A DNA stretch of 64,000 nt from Seleniivibrio sp. (GCF_021209385.1 NZ_JAJOIL010000021.1:62001-126000); one strand, 5' to 3'. Counted from the first letter of the stretch, positions 44,467-55,193 are shown. The notes: generated from the sequence alone by a model not told the origin. Numbers and translations are program-made.

Positions 44467-45209
44467 CTGAAGCGTTAATGGGTACCTACGCGGTTTTTTA
44501 CCGCGAGATGCTGATTTTTAAATATAAACTCATGAGGCTGGGTTACGTTTTTTACAGCGTTTCCACGCCGATACTCTATCTTCTGGCGTTCGGGCTTGGG
44601 TTCGGTTCCAGAGTACAGATACCTGATTACGGCGCTTTCCTTATTCAGGGTATAGTATGCATGAGCTCCATGACAAACTCGTTCAACATGGTTTCCGTGT
44701 CGGTGGGCATGGGCAGGCTTCATTCAGGTGAGTTTCAGACAGTTCTGACATCTCCAGTAAAGGCATCGGCTATAATGCGCGGACTTGTGCTTTCCGGTGT
44801 CGTGCGCGGGCTGTTCGCATCCACCATGATACTTCTGGCGGGGCTTTTTGTGTTCCATGTGTTTCCGTTCACATTCGTGGCTTTCGTTGCTTTGGTGCTG
44901 AACACAGCCTTCTTTTCGGCGGCAGGTGTAATTATCGGTGTTGTCATAGACGACATGGAGAACCATGCCGTGCTGACAAATTTCATAATCATGCCTATGG
45001 CGTTCTTTTCGGGAACATTTTACCCCGTTGATTTTCTTCCGCATTGGCTGCAGAAGCTCGTATGGCTGCTCCCTTTGAGCCATGCGAACAAACTTATTCG
45101 TGCGGGTGAATTGAACGCTGAAACATTGCCGTCCTTCATCCTTCTTCTTGGACTTACTGCGGTCTGTTTCACAGCCGGAACCTTTATGCTGAACAGGTAT
45201 AATGAGTGA
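44463..45209 (+). CDS. ABC-2 type permease in haem operon
   Basis: 248 residues, six helices. ABC-2 features: YREMLIFKYKLMRLGYVFYS at the N-terminus, QGIVCMSSMTNSFNM, and MPMAFFSGTFYPVDFLPHWL. Partner of the preceding exporter ATPase. It is the last gene of the operon that starts with exbB; no strong hairpin follows, only an AT-rich spacer before the autotransporter. Confidence 0.9.
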   Translation: MTEALMGTYAVFYREMLIFKYKLMRLGYVFYSVSTPILYLLAFGLGFGSRVQIPDYGAFLIQGIVCMSSMTNSFNMVSVSVGMGRLHSGEFQTVLTSPVKASAIMRGLVLSGVVRGLFASTMILLAGLFVFHVFPFTFVAFVALVLNTAFFSAAGVIIGVVIDDMENHAVLTNFIIMPMAFFSGTFYPVDFLPHWLQKLVWLLPLSHANKLIRAGELNAETLPSFILLLGLTAVCFTAGTFMLNRYNE

Positions 45210-45405
45210 GCTATGTTCTTAATAACATAATATTCAATTGACACTGATTTCCCTTCTTGTTAGGCTCATAATATATTCAAATTAACACAATACGTGTTTC
45301 GCATCTTCTTGTTGATGCATTTCAAGTTTTGCCGTTTTGCGGGGATGGCTCTTTTTTTTCTCGGGTTTTGAGGAATTATGCTTAATTTTCTTATCGGAGT
45401 ATAAT

Positions 45406-48372
45406 ATGAACAGGTTTTTAAAATCGTCGTCAGGTCAGGTTCCGCCATTTTCCAAATTCATTGTCATGGCAATTATTGCTTTTGCCGCTTTGAATGCTGT
45501 GCCTGCATACAGCGATACTATCTCGAGCAGTACCGACGTATCCGTTTCAGTTTTCGCCGGCAATTATGATTTTATTGAACTAAGAACCGACAACGACAGC
45601 GTAAGCGACATAACACAAACTCTCATTCTTTCAGGTAATACAACAATTAACAACCCGACTTACAGCGGTGTCATAATGCAGACCAACTCTGCAAACCGCG
45701 ATGCTATAGTGAGCATAGGTTCTGACGTCAGTATAACTTCCAACGGCGGATTCGGTGCCGTTTGGGTGCGCAACGATACATCGGGCGACATTACTATCAC
45801 AAATAACGGTACTGCTATTGCCAATGCAACAGGAGGACCCGGCATTACAGCGACAACCAATCTGGGTTCTGTCGTCATAGTGAACAACGGGAGTTCAACA
45901 TCAGTTGACAACTGGGGCATATATGGGGACGGGGGATATAACAATACAAGTGCCGATCCTGCCACTGTGAGTCTGACAAACACGGGAACAGTGACTTCAT
46001 ATCTGGCAGGGATGCGCGCTATCAACTATCAAGGTTATGCATATATAAACAACAGCGGAACAGTTGAATCCGCAACACGTCAGGGGCTTGTAGCGTGGTC
46101 GGATGACGGTAATGTAGGTATAGAAAATACCGGCTCCGTTACATCCGGAGACGACAGTGCTATCCATGCGATGAGCGAAAACGGCGATATAATTGTTGTT
46201 AATGAAGGAACTCTTACCGCCTCCGATGATGACCTTATTGTTGCCACCAGAGCTGGATATGCAGGTATACTAGCATATTCCGAATACACAGGCGATATAG
46301 GCATCGTTAACACCGAGGACGGCATAATAAACGCAGCAGATGATTTCGGTATATCTGCCGAAGCAACTGCTGGGAAAGTTTCGATAGTAAACATCGGAAC
46401 TATCAACGCACTTTCAGGAGTAACCGGGACGGCTGCGGACGGAGCTGTTGAAATTGTAAATGCCGGAACAGTGACTGCAACGACCAAAGGTATTGTTCTG
46501 AACGGATCAACTAATTATCTGGTAAATGTTGGTTCGATAACTGTCAGTTCCGGTGCGGCAATTGAAACGGGCGACGGAGATACCACCATTATAAATGAAG
46601 GAACAATAGATTCAGGAAGCTCTGACAATGTGGCTATCGCTTTCGGTGATGGAGATAACAGACTCGTTATAGATGCGAATTCTGTAATTGTCGGCAAAGT
46701 GACGTCAGGAACAGGTGTCACAACTCTTGAACTTTCTGGAGCAGGGACACTTGATACTGATCTGATAAGCGACACAGGACAATATCAGGGTTTTGACAAT
46801 GTTGAAAAAACAGGTGACGGGACATGGGAGATAACAGGTGATTCCGATAACGTCAACTGGAGCATATACGGCGGTTCGCTTTCCATAAACGGTTCTGTTA
46901 AAAACGTAGACGTTTACGGCGGCACTCTCAGCGGTTCCGGTAATTACGGCGATATAGTTGTGGATTCCGGCGGCGTGCTTGCACCCGGAAACTCAATCGG
47001 AACGATGAATGTCACCGACGTGACATTTTCAACAGGTTCTACATATGAAGTTGAGATAGACAAAGACGGCAGCAGTGACAAAGTAAACGCCACGGGAACC
47101 GTTACCATTGAAAGCGGTTCAACCATAAACGTATTGGCAGAAGACGGAACCAGCGACGGTTCCGATTATGATCCCTATACGAAATATACCATAATAACCT
47201 CAGAAGATGGAATCACAGGTACTTTTGACACGGTCACAGACAGTTTCGCGTTCCTTGACGTTTATTTGCAGTATGATGAGAATAACGTTTACATAGAACT
47301 TTTGCGCAATAATATGGATTTCACCAGCTATGCCAAAACAAGCAATCAGGCTGGTGTTGCAAAGGCTCTCGGAACACTCGGCATAGACAGCCCTCTCTAT
47401 AAGGCGGTTCTTCCTCTAAGCGAAGCGAAAGTTGCTGATGCCTTCTCCATGCTTTCTGGTGAGGCTTATGTTTCCGTTCAGACAATGCTTCTCGACGACA
47501 GCCGCTTTGTGAGAGATGCGGTGCTTTCGCGCGCTCCCATTGAAACAGGAAGTTACCGGTTCTGGTTCAACGCATTCGGCGCGAAGGCAGACTGGGAAGG
47601 AAACAGCGGGACTTCCACACTCAGCCGCACAATCGGCGGTCTGATTGTCGGTGCTGAAAAAGCTATAAACACCACCACAAGCGCAGGTCTTGTTTTCGGT
47701 GCGGAAAATACCGACTATGACGTGGATTCCCTCTCCTCTTCCGGCTCGGTTAAAAGCTATTATCTTGGCGCATACGCTGAAAAACTTATAAACGACATCA
47801 CGCTCACTTTCGGCGCAGCATACGGATGGCACAATATAGATGCTGACAGAACTGTCAGTTTCGGCAGTTTAAGTGAACAGCAGGATGCTGACTATGATGC
47901 GGACAGCTACCAGTTCTTCGGTGAAATAAGCTATGATATCAAAGACGGCAACAGCAAAGTCACCCCTTTCCTGAACGCCGCATATGTGAAACTTGACACT
48001 GACGGTTTCAGCGAGGACGGAGGCAGTTCTGCTCTCCGCGGCGATTCATCCGACATGGACACTGTTTTTGCCACAGCGGGACTTCGTGTGGAAACACAGA
48101 CAGTGCTTGGCGGTCTGAAACTGAAACCCAACGGCTCTGTCGGGCTTAAACACTCTTTTGGCGACAGAACACCCGAAACCACAGTTGCACTTGAGGGCGC
48201 CGATGCCTTCACAACAGAGGGTACGCCCATTGCCCGCGATACGGTTGTTTTTGAGCTTGGCGTTGACAGCAGCGTATCTGCCAGAACGTCTGTGGGAGTT
48301 GCCTACAAAGGTAATTTCGCAGGAGAATCAACCGACCAGAGCATCAATGCCGATCTGACCATAAGATTCTGA
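45406..48372 (+). CDS. Type V autotransporter with beta-helical passenger
   Basis: 988 residues from the ATG at 45406 behind CGGAGT. Extended signal peptide (SKFIVMAIIAFAALNAVPAYS, cleavage near residue 38). Passenger (about 40-640) built of repeated short turns such as IVNEGTL, IVNTEDG, IVNIGTI, IVNAGTV spaced about 20-40 residues, the signature of a right-handed beta-helix, ending in a PATR-like VDSGGVLAPGNSIGTMNV. The C-terminal translocator barrel (about 720-988) starts near RFWFNAFGAKADWEGNSGTS and ends INADLTIRF. Likely surface adhesin; no protease triad is evident. Confidence 0.93.
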   Translation: MNRFLKSSSGQVPPFSKFIVMAIIAFAALNAVPAYSDTISSSTDVSVSVFAGNYDFIELRTDNDSVSDITQTLILSGNTTINNPTYSGVIMQTNSANRDAIVSIGSDVSITSNGGFGAVWVRNDTSGDITITNNGTAIANATGGPGITATTNLGSVVIVNNGSSTSVDNWGIYGDGGYNNTSADPATVSLTNTGTVTSYLAGMRAINYQGYAYINNSGTVESATRQGLVAWSDDGNVGIENTGSVTSGDDSAIHAMSENGDIIVVNEGTLTASDDDLIVATRAGYAGILAYSEYTGDIGIVNTEDGIINAADDFGISAEATAGKVSIVNIGTINALSGVTGTAADGAVEIVNAGTVTATTKGIVLNGSTNYLVNVGSITVSSGAAIETGDGDTTIINEGTIDSGSSDNVAIAFGDGDNRLVIDANSVIVGKVTSGTGVTTLELSGAGTLDTDLISDTGQYQGFDNVEKTGDGTWEITGDSDNVNWSIYGGSLSINGSVKNVDVYGGTLSGSGNYGDIVVDSGGVLAPGNSIGTMNVTDVTFSTGSTYEVEIDKDGSSDKVNATGTVTIESGSTINVLAEDGTSDGSDYDPYTKYTIITSEDGITGTFDTVTDSFAFLDVYLQYDENNVYIELLRNNMDFTSYAKTSNQAGVAKALGTLGIDSPLYKAVLPLSEAKVADAFSMLSGEAYVSVQTMLLDDSRFVRDAVLSRAPIETGSYRFWFNAFGAKADWEGNSGTSTLSRTIGGLIVGAEKAINTTTSAGLVFGAENTDYDVDSLSSSGSVKSYYLGAYAEKLINDITLTFGAAYGWHNIDADRTVSFGSLSEQQDADYDADSYQFFGEISYDIKDGNSKVTPFLNAAYVKLDTDGFSEDGGSSALRGDSSDMDTVFATAGLRVETQTVLGGLKLKPNGSVGLKHSFGDRTPETTVALEGADAFTTEGTPIARDTVVFELGVDSSVSARTSVGVAYKGNFAGESTDQSINADLTIRF

Positions 48373-48454
48373 TAAACACAGGGGCGGGAATACCGCCCCT
48401 CATGTTGTTGGTAAGCTGGTTAAAAGTTAATGAGGTTGCCTTGCCATCCTTTAT

Positions 48455-48481
48455 GGAGAGTTTTTCAGGCTCTCCCTTTTT
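48455..48481 (+). terminator. Terminator downstream of the autotransporter
   Basis: Stem GGAGAG (48455-48460) / CTCTCC (48470-48475) followed by CTTTTT. A second GC-rich hairpin, AGGGGCGG (48380-48387) / CCGCCCCT (48393-48400), lies just after the stop codon but lacks a T run. Confidence 0.65.
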
Positions 48482-48784
48482 CTCCTGCCACTTTGCATGA
48501 TCAAATTTTTTTTCTTGAAAATTTCTCTTTTTTAGTCGTCCTGTGTGTCGTTTTATACTGAGATTTTAATAATTTAATCAATAATTAATTATTATGCATC
48601 GGGAAAGATTTTATATTTCCAACATTGCCTTTTTTATGAAATATATCGCAAATAATCTTGATTTAGTAACTAAGTAGGGGTATTTTTAAACATAAGACAT
48701 ACATAATTACATATTTGCCTTGGGTATTTAAGCCTGACAAACAAAAAAACATGCGGTTTGTTAATGGTCTCAGGGAGGATTCTG
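48482..48784. other. AT-rich intergenic stretch before the second chemoreceptor
   Basis: About 300 bases without a gene. It is AT-rich with short A/T runs and presumably holds the chemoreceptor promoter. I see no clear repeat, RNA structure or open frame in it. Confidence 0.5.
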
Positions 48785-51100
48785 ATGATTCGTTTAATGT
48801 CCATCAAATTTAAAATTATACTTCTTGCTACACTTGTGTCCATTGTTGTTCTTCTTGTAACTTACCTTATAATGGCTAATGCCGCAGAAAAGATTGAAAA
48901 AAATATCTATTCTTCGTCTGCTGCCAGCCTTAACGGTACCTATCTGGACAAGCTGAATACAAAGATGCAGGTCGGTATTACAAACGTGGTCTCTTTTTCA
49001 GATGATCCGGTTATCATTTCTTCACTGCTAAGCGGGGATCGACAGGCAGTAATTAACAGACTTAGCGGTATTTCAGATCTTTTTAAAAAGAATACTGAAT
49101 ATAAAAACATCAAAATACACGTTCATACGTCTGATTACAGGTCGTTTGTAAGATCATGGGCGCCGGAGAAATACGGAGAAGACCTCAGTCAAACCAGACC
49201 TTCGGTTAAAATGGTTAAAGCTGAGAAAAAAATTGTTGCCGGTTTTGAGGTCGGCAATGCCGGATTTGCTCTACGGGCGATTGCTCCTGTTATGAAAAAC
49301 GGGGAATATATCGGAGCCGTTGAGTTTATACAGGGTTTAAACTCAGTTGCAAAAGAGTTGAGCGCATCTGATAAGAGTATGGCGCTCCTGATGAACAAGG
49401 ATCTGACAAGTCTGGCATCCGATCTTGCTTCCGCTCCGACTGTCGGCAATTACATTCTGGCGCAGAAAACTGATGATGAAGATCTTTTAAACATCGCTCG
49501 CGAGAACCCATCGATATTTGATGGCAAAGACGGTTATCTTATGACGGATAAATACTTTATAACCGTTATTCCGATCGCGGACATCAGCGGGAAAAATGTC
49601 GGAGCAGTGCTTCTCGGTGAAGATTCAGGGATAATAAAACATTCCCTGAACCAGTCCGAACATATGATAAGGGTTGCTCTGCTCGCGGTTTTAATAACAA
49701 TTGTTATAATCAATGCGGTAATAATTCTGCTTCTGATCGTTTTTTTCAGACCGGTGAATATCGTATCAGAAAAAATGAGGGAATTTGCCAGGCAAAACGA
49801 TTCGGATGTTTCAAAACGTATTCCGCTTGATGAAGTGCCGGACGGTAAAAAAGTCGGTTCTGAAACCTATCTGCTTTCAAAAAATTTCAACAGCTATCTT
49901 GATAAGGTTGAAAGCGAGATGCTTGAAAGCCTTGCAAATATCAGCAATGCCATGCAGTGTGTGGTTCCCATGACAGAGACCATAATGGACGTCGCGAGTG
50001 TTATCGGCGCTACCGAAGACCTTGCCCGTCAGGTTGCCACGGCGAGTGAAGAGATGAGCGCCACTATAAACGATATTTCATCGAACGTAGCAGGGTCGGC
50101 AGATAAGGCCGGTCACTGCGTTAAACTTGCGGAAGACGGAAGAAAGGCTGTCGGCGGTGTTTGCGAAGTCGCTGAGAGTATAGATGCAAACGTCGGTGCG
50201 CTTGTGGAAGAAGTGAACAGCCTGAGGGAAAAGACAGAGCAGATCAGGCTTATTATCAGTGTTATTTCCGATATATCCGACCAGACAAACCTTTTGGCTC
50301 TCAACGCGGCAATAGAAGCCGCCAGGGCGGGTGAAGCTGGGCGTGGATTTGCTGTTGTTGCCGATGAGGTCAGAAAGCTTTCGGAAAAGACCAAACAGTC
50401 TCTGGACGAGATAAGCTCAACAGTGAGAAATATCCTTGAAAGTGTTGAAAGCGCAGGCAGCAAATCAAAGGGCGTTGCCGAGTCCATAGTTTTACAGAGC
50501 AGGGAAACAGAGAATACAAGAGCGAAGTTTGAGGAGATATCCGCCTCAGTGGAAGAGCTGAACGGTTTGATTATCAGCATCTCATCCGCTGTTGAGGAAC
50601 AGTCTGTCGTTACGGAGCAGATTACTCAGAATATCGCTATGACAGCGGAACATACAGCGAAAGTTTCAGAAAATATGGATAAGCTTTACGAAGGTATCGG
50701 CGATATGCAGAATGCCGTTGTCGGCTTAAGCGAAAAAGCAAAAAATACAAAAATGAGTAAAAAAGCACAGATTTTTCTGCTTGCCAAAATAGCTCATATT
50801 GTTTTTGTTTCAAAAATTCTTAATCACCTGACAGGAAAAACTGTTCTGACCAGTATTGATGACCACAAAAATTGTGCATTCGGAAAAATGTATTACAGCG
50901 ATTCCTGCGCATCCTGTTCCTCCGATCCGGATTTCAAAACGCTGGAACCTCTGCATATCAAAGTGCATGACCTTGGCAGGCAGCTCATAAAAGAGTATAA
51001 TTCAGGAGACAGGCAGTCTCTTGAAAAAGATTTTAAAGAACTTACCGCATGCGTTACTTCTCTGTTAAGGGTTTTGGATAAGCTTGCGGCTAAAAATTAG
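48785..51100 (+). CDS. Methyl-accepting chemotaxis protein with dCache and C-terminal CZB zinc-binding domain
   Basis: 771 residues from the ATG at 48785 behind AGGGAGG. Membrane helix (about 10-32), double-Cache type-3 periplasmic domain (about 40-300), second helix (about 305-330), HAMP-like part, signalling domain (tip [19 protein letters not shown]) and a C-terminal CZB domain with [28 protein letters not shown] and [12 protein letters not shown] domains bind zinc through one Cys and His residues and respond to oxidants or zinc. A CASCSS cysteine pair inside this domain is an extra not usual in the family. Confidence 0.92.
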   Translation: MIRLMSIKFKIILLATLVSIVVLLVTYLIMANAAEKIEKNIYSSSAASLNGTYLDKLNTKMQVGITNVVSFSDDPVIISSLLSGDRQAVINRLSGISDLFKKNTEYKNIKIHVHTSDYRSFVRSWAPEKYGEDLSQTRPSVKMVKAEKKIVAGFEVGNAGFALRAIAPVMKNGEYIGAVEFIQGLNSVAKELSASDKSMALLMNKDLTSLASDLASAPTVGNYILAQKTDDEDLLNIARENPSIFDGKDGYLMTDKYFITVIPIADISGKNVGAVLLGEDSGIIKHSLNQSEHMIRVALLAVLITIVIINAVIILLLIVFFRPVNIVSEKMREFARQNDSDVSKRIPLDEVPDGKKVGSETYLLSKNFNSYLDKVESEMLESLANISNAMQCVVPMTETIMDVASVIGATEDLARQVATASEEMSATINDISSNVAGSADKAGHCVKLAEDGRKAVGGVCEVAESIDANVGALVEEVNSLREKTEQIRLIISVISDISDQTNLLALNAAIEAARAGEAGRGFAVVADEVRKLSEKTKQSLDEISSTVRNILESVESAGSKSKGVAESIVLQSRETENTRAKFEEISASVEELNGLIISISSAVEEQSVVTEQITQNIAMTAEHTAKVSENMDKLYEGIGDMQNAVVGLSEKAKNTKMSKKAQIFLLAKIAHIVFVSKILNHLTGKTVLTSIDDHKNCAFGKMYYSDSCASCSSDPDFKTLEPLHIKVHDLGRQLIKEYNSGDRQSLEKDFKELTACVTSLLRVLDKLAAKN

Positions 51101-51129
51101 AATAGAATCATTTCAATTCATCTATATGT

Positions 51130-51167
51130 CAACAGGAGCTTGTGATAAAGCTCCTGTTGGCGTTTTT
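51130..51167 (+). terminator. Intrinsic terminator after the chemoreceptor
   Basis: 11-bp stem CAACAGGAGCT (51130-51140) / AGCTCCTGTTG (51149-51159), loop of 8, then GCGTTTTT. Confidence 0.9.
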
Positions 51168-51297
51168 AATCAGCCTGATACAGAAAATATTTCTGGTGAT
51201 ATATCACATAAACCCAGAAGCGTTATCTGCTGTTTTGAAAAGGCATAAACTCTATTTTTTATTATAGTATTAACTGGTCATAAAAAAAGGAACAGCC

Positions 51298-52745
51298 ATG
51301 GGAAATACAAACGCTAAAAAACTTTATGATGCGGAAGTCAGGATTGCTGAACTTGAGAAAGAGCTTGGGTCGATAAAAGGCATGTATGACAAAATGATTA
51401 ATCAGAAAAATTACGTCAATATGATACTGGATAACATGCCTATCGCTGAGTTCCGTATGGATGAGAACAATATTATCACCGGTGTGACCCATACCGATGA
51501 TACCTTTCTCGGGTATAAACTTGATGAATTCATCGGCAGGCATTTTTCCTCTTTTCTGACACAGGATAACGATTCTCTTGCCTACACCAGCGATATGATG
51601 AAGTCTTTTCATACGTCGAAAGACGTTACCTACAGAATGAAGCGGAAAGATGGCGGAGTGGATTATGTTGAGGTGTTTACGGTTATAATAGGCGGTTCGC
51701 CTTTTAAGAAAAGTATGGCTATCAACATAACGGAGAGAGTCAGGATAAATGAGGTGCTGCATAATCTTGAAAGGGAGAAGGCTGCTATTCTGGATGCATT
51801 GCGCGATTGCGTACTGTATTTAAACACAGACCTGAAGATAGTCTGGGCAAACAAAGTTGCGGGCGAAATGCGTGTGGCAACGTTAGACATGATGATAGGG
51901 AAAGAGTGTTTCAAGGTCTGCGGTATGCTTGGGCGATACTGCGGCAATTGTCCTGTGACCCTCGTTAAAAAATACGGAACAAGACATGACAGCAATATCT
52001 GTATAAATGACAGGTCTTATCTTTGCACAGCCACACCGGTGCATGATGAAAAAGGATGCTTTATAGGGATAGTACATGTTATACGCGATATTACAGAGCG
52101 CAAAAGGCTTGAAAAAAAGATATTAAGCATAACAGGAGAGGAGCGTATACGGATAGGTCAGGAACTGCATGACGGGTTAGGGCAGATACTGACCGGTATC
52201 TCCTATACCGCTAAACTAATTGAAAAGCGGATAACTGAAAAAAAGAGGTTGAGATATCGTCTGCTCAGCTTATATCAGAGAACGTATTAAAAGCAAGAAA
52301 GCTTGTGAGAGACATTCTGAAAGGGCTCAGACCTGTTGAGAACGATCCGGAGGGACTTATTGCCGCTGTCAGAGAGCTTGGAACGAATATCGCCCAGATG
52401 TATGGGATCGAGTGCAATGTTTACGCTTCTGAGAGTTTTTCTGTCAGCGACAGTGAAACTGCGACACATGTCTTTTTTGTTATTCAGGAAGCGGTATGCA
52501 ATTCTGTAAAACATTCTGAATGTTCAGTCATTGATATTTATCTGGAAGAGAGCAGTCAATCTCTGGTCGTAATTATAAAAGATAACGGGAAGGGGTTTGA
52601 CTTAAATACCTCTTCAAAGCTTGGAATGGGGGTCAGCGGAATGTATTACAGGGCTTCGATACTCAGCGCATCATTGATTATTACAAGCAAACCGGGCGGC
52701 GGTTGCATGGTCAGATTGGAGAAAACACTTGAGCAGTGTCCTTAA
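51298..52745 (+). pseudogene. NarX-type PAS sensor histidine kinase split by a one-base frameshift
   Basis: The first frame (51298-52290) encodes a coiled coil, two PAS domains (DNMPIAEFRMDEN; DALRDCVLYLNTDLKIVWAN) and the HisKA_3 box ERIRIGQELHDGLGQILTGI, then a tail foreign to the family. The frame continuing from about 52248 to 52745 encodes VEISSAQLISENVLKARK, LVRDILKGLRPVENDPEG and the ATPase (HVFFVIQEAVCNSVKHSE; DNGKGFD). One extra A in the A7 run at 52238-52244 would restore a single 482-residue kinase. No membrane helix: a soluble sensor. The cysteine group CFKVCGMLGRYCGNC in PAS 2 could bind a metal cluster. It may be a sequencing indel, a true mutation or slippage. Confidence 0.85.
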
Positions 52746-52775
52746 TATTTTGATGTTACATCATATGGAGGTTCT

Positions 52776-53435
52776 ATGCAGAATAAACGAAACGTATTTA
52801 TTGTCGATGATCACCCGTTTGTGATGGAAGGAATGGCAAAGTTAATCAATGAGGAGGCGGATCTGAATGTCTGCGGAGTAGCGGGAAATCCTGCGAGCGC
52901 GATAAAGGAAATTGATAAGCTTTTGCCTGATGCGGTGACCATAGACATTACATTAGGCAAGAAAAACGGTCTTGATCTGATCAAAGAGCTGAAATACAGA
53001 TATCCTTCCATGCCGATGCTTGTTTTGTCCATGCACGATGAGAGGGTATATGCCGAACGTTGTCTCAAGGCAGGAGCATCCGGATATGTTATGAAAAGCG
53101 AAGACCCTTCGGTTCTTATTGCAGCACTGAGAAAGATACTCAAAGGTAAAGTATATCTCAGTGAAGTCATGACCGATTATATGCTTATGAAAGCGGCAAA
53201 CCAGAAGAAGATCGCTGCTGAAAGTCCGGTTGAATCACTTTCTGACAGAGAATATCAGGTTTTTACATATTTAGGTCAGGGCATGAAGAATAAGAATATC
53301 GCGGAAATACTGAATTTAAGCGTTAAGACCGTTGATACGTTTAAGGATAACATTAAGCACAAGCTGAATATAGCAACTTCAAACGAGCTGATGCAGTTTG
53401 CAATCAGCTGGGTTCATTCGGAAGAAAACAAGTAG
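52776..53435 (+). CDS. NarL/FixJ-family response regulator
   Basis: 219 residues. Receiver domain with VFIVDDHPFVMEGMAK (acidic pair near 10-11), phospho-acceptor Asp in DAVTIDITLGKKNG near 58, and C-terminal LuxR-type helix-turn-helix (LSDREYQVFTYLGQGMKNKN; ILNLSVKTVDTFKDNIKHKL). Partner of the kinase 30 bases upstream. The flavoprotein operon at 53644, preceded by NarL-like heptamers, is the likely target. Confidence 0.93.
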   Translation: MQNKRNVFIVDDHPFVMEGMAKLINEEADLNVCGVAGNPASAIKEIDKLLPDAVTIDITLGKKNGLDLIKELKYRYPSMPMLVLSMHDERVYAERCLKAGASGYVMKSEDPSVLIAALRKILKGKVYLSEVMTDYMLMKAANQKKIAAESPVESLSDREYQVFTYLGQGMKNKNIAEILNLSVKTVDTFKDNIKHKLNIATSNELMQFAISWVHSEENK

Positions 53436-53446
53436 CCCTCCGTCAT

Positions 53447-53500
53447 TACTCCTTTCCATAGGGGTAGAATACGATATGGCATAGGTATTATCACCTATGC
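53447..53500. promoter_or_regulatory. Candidate response-regulator operator before flavoprotein 2
   Basis: TACTCCT (53447-53453) and AGGGGTA (53460-53466) are inverted heptamers fitting the NarL consensus TACYYMT, 6 bases apart. A perfect inverted repeat GCATAGGT (53479-53486) / ACCTATGC (53493-53500) contains a third (TACCTAT on the minus strand). Spacing differs from the classical 7-2-7 site, so binding is inference; the second repeat could also be a weak terminator of the regulator gene. Confidence 0.45.
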
Positions 53501-53643
53501 GGCGTAGAGAATTCATTCCATATCTCATTCATAAATATGTACCACTGTAATCCCAGAACCCTGCTGGATATTTTGTATTGTTCTGTCGGCATATAATCTG
53601 AACAATCCATAGCAATATGGAACAGAATATAAAGGAGGACAAG

Positions 53644-55176
53644 ATGAGAAAGGGATTATCAAAGATTCCTGCCGGTTTTATCTGTATTTTTATTTCTTTA
53701 TTTTGTATGTCGGCTTTTGCCAAAGACAGGGTTTATCAGGCTGATGTCGTTGTTGTTGGCGCCGGAGGTTCCGGTCTTGCAGCTTCAGTTTCTGCGGCGG
53801 AACACGGAGCCAAAGTTATTACTCTTGAAAAAAGAGAGATCGCAGGCGGAACTACTTCGTTTGCCGAAGGTTTGTTTGCCATCGGAACTGACGAAACAAG
53901 AGTGGCATCCGTTGACATATCAGTTGACGATGCTTTTGACCACTCAATGGAATTTAACCACTGGAGAGCTAACGCTCCCTTGGTAAGGAAGTTTATTCAG
54001 GAATCACCGAACACAATAAACTGGCTTCATGGTTTTGGTCTTACATTTGAACCATGGAACATGGCTCCCACAGAGCCAAGAGTATGGCATGTGGTCGGTC
54101 ATTACAAAAACATGGAACATGGTGCCGCATATGTTCAGGCGATGCTTGATAAATGCGAAGAACTGGGCGTTAAGATAATGTATGAAACACCCGCTACAGA
54201 GCTTATTATCGAAAAGGGTGTCATAAAAGGAGTTATTGCTCAGGATTCCAGAGGTAACAAGGTTATAGTAAATGCCAAAGCCGTAGTCCTTGCGACAGGC
54301 GGTTTCTCCGAGAACAACGAGATAATAGCTAAATACACCCGTTATGAACCCGGTTCAGTCTTTCCTACAGTTCCTCTGGGTAAAACAGGAGAAGGCTTTA
54401 AAATGGCTCTTCAGGCGGGAGCTGTTTTAGATGATGCGGGCATGCTGCTTATGATGCACCCCGGTTCATACGGTCCCGGATTTAAACCTTTCGGTGATCT
54501 TGATACCATGACAACTCAGCCTCTTCTCTGGGTCAACAAATACGGAGAGAGAATAATTGACGACAAGATGATAGGCAGCCTTATGGTGAGCGCAAACGCA
54601 ATCTATCGCCAGGATGGTCACTACGTCTGGTCGATATGGGATGAGGATACTATCAACTATTACAAAACCAAAGGTCTTGACACAGGACTTGGGGTTATTG
54701 TCAAGGCCGGAACAAAAATCAGCAATACTGTAAAAGAGATTGAAGACTGCATTAAAGCAGGAAGTAAAAACGTAGCTATGGCAGATTCTCTTGAGGAACT
54801 GGCAAAGCAGATGGAAATGGATCCTAAATCTCTTAAAGCCACAGTGGACAGATATAACAAAATGAAAGCTGACAACGAGGATGTCGATTTCGGAACTCCC
54901 GCACGTCTGATGAAATACATTAAAAAGTCTAAATTTTATGCTGTAAAAGTATTCCCGTCATCGTTCATTTCTCTCGGCGGTCCGCAGATCAATACAAAAA
55001 TGCAGGTTATGACAAAAAACAATAAGCCTGTTCAGGGGCTGTATTCCGTAGGATGTGATGCAGGCGGTGTTCACAGTGACACATATACTCTTTGGACATC
55101 CGGTGCAGGATTCTCTTTTGCAGCCACATCCGGAAGAATTGCCGGAGCCGACGCGGCAGATTTTGCAAAAAAATAA
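53644..55176 (+). CDS. Periplasmic FAD-dependent reductase of unknown substrate (fumarate reductase family), module 2
   Basis: 510 residues from the ATG at 53644 behind AAGGAGG. Sec signal ending SAFA (not Tat). FAD site VVVVGAGGSGLAASVSAA near 35-52 and ATGGF near 222. A His is kept in MMHPGSYG, but the fumarate-binding set is gone: QPLLWVN replaces the Arg loop, no TTRD Arg, SFISLGG replaces the HH-TMGG, and VHSDTY near 476-481 replaces GTNRLGG. So it very likely reduces something other than fumarate. No haem domain; the heptahaem cytochrome at 56155 is the probable electron donor. A MetA-type barrel follows 17 bases later. Confidence 0.87.
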   Translation: MRKGLSKIPAGFICIFISLFCMSAFAKDRVYQADVVVVGAGGSGLAASVSAAEHGAKVITLEKREIAGGTTSFAEGLFAIGTDETRVASVDISVDDAFDHSMEFNHWRANAPLVRKFIQESPNTINWLHGFGLTFEPWNMAPTEPRVWHVVGHYKNMEHGAAYVQAMLDKCEELGVKIMYETPATELIIEKGVIKGVIAQDSRGNKVIVNAKAVVLATGGFSENNEIIAKYTRYEPGSVFPTVPLGKTGEGFKMALQAGAVLDDAGMLLMMHPGSYGPGFKPFGDLDTMTTQPLLWVNKYGERIIDDKMIGSLMVSANAIYRQDGHYVWSIWDEDTINYYKTKGLDTGLGVIVKAGTKISNTVKEIEDCIKAGSKNVAMADSLEELAKQMEMDPKSLKATVDRYNKMKADNEDVDFGTPARLMKYIKKSKFYAVKVFPSSFISLGGPQINTKMQVMTKNNKPVQGLYSVGCDAGGVHSDTYTLWTSGAGFSFAATSGRIAGADAADFAKK

Positions 55177-55193
55177 TTATATGAGCTATTAAA

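Noticed and set aside
45900-46650. Recurring AAC-GG-AC patterns in the autotransporter
   Set aside because: Explained by beta-helix turns in the passenger protein; not a DNA repeat element.
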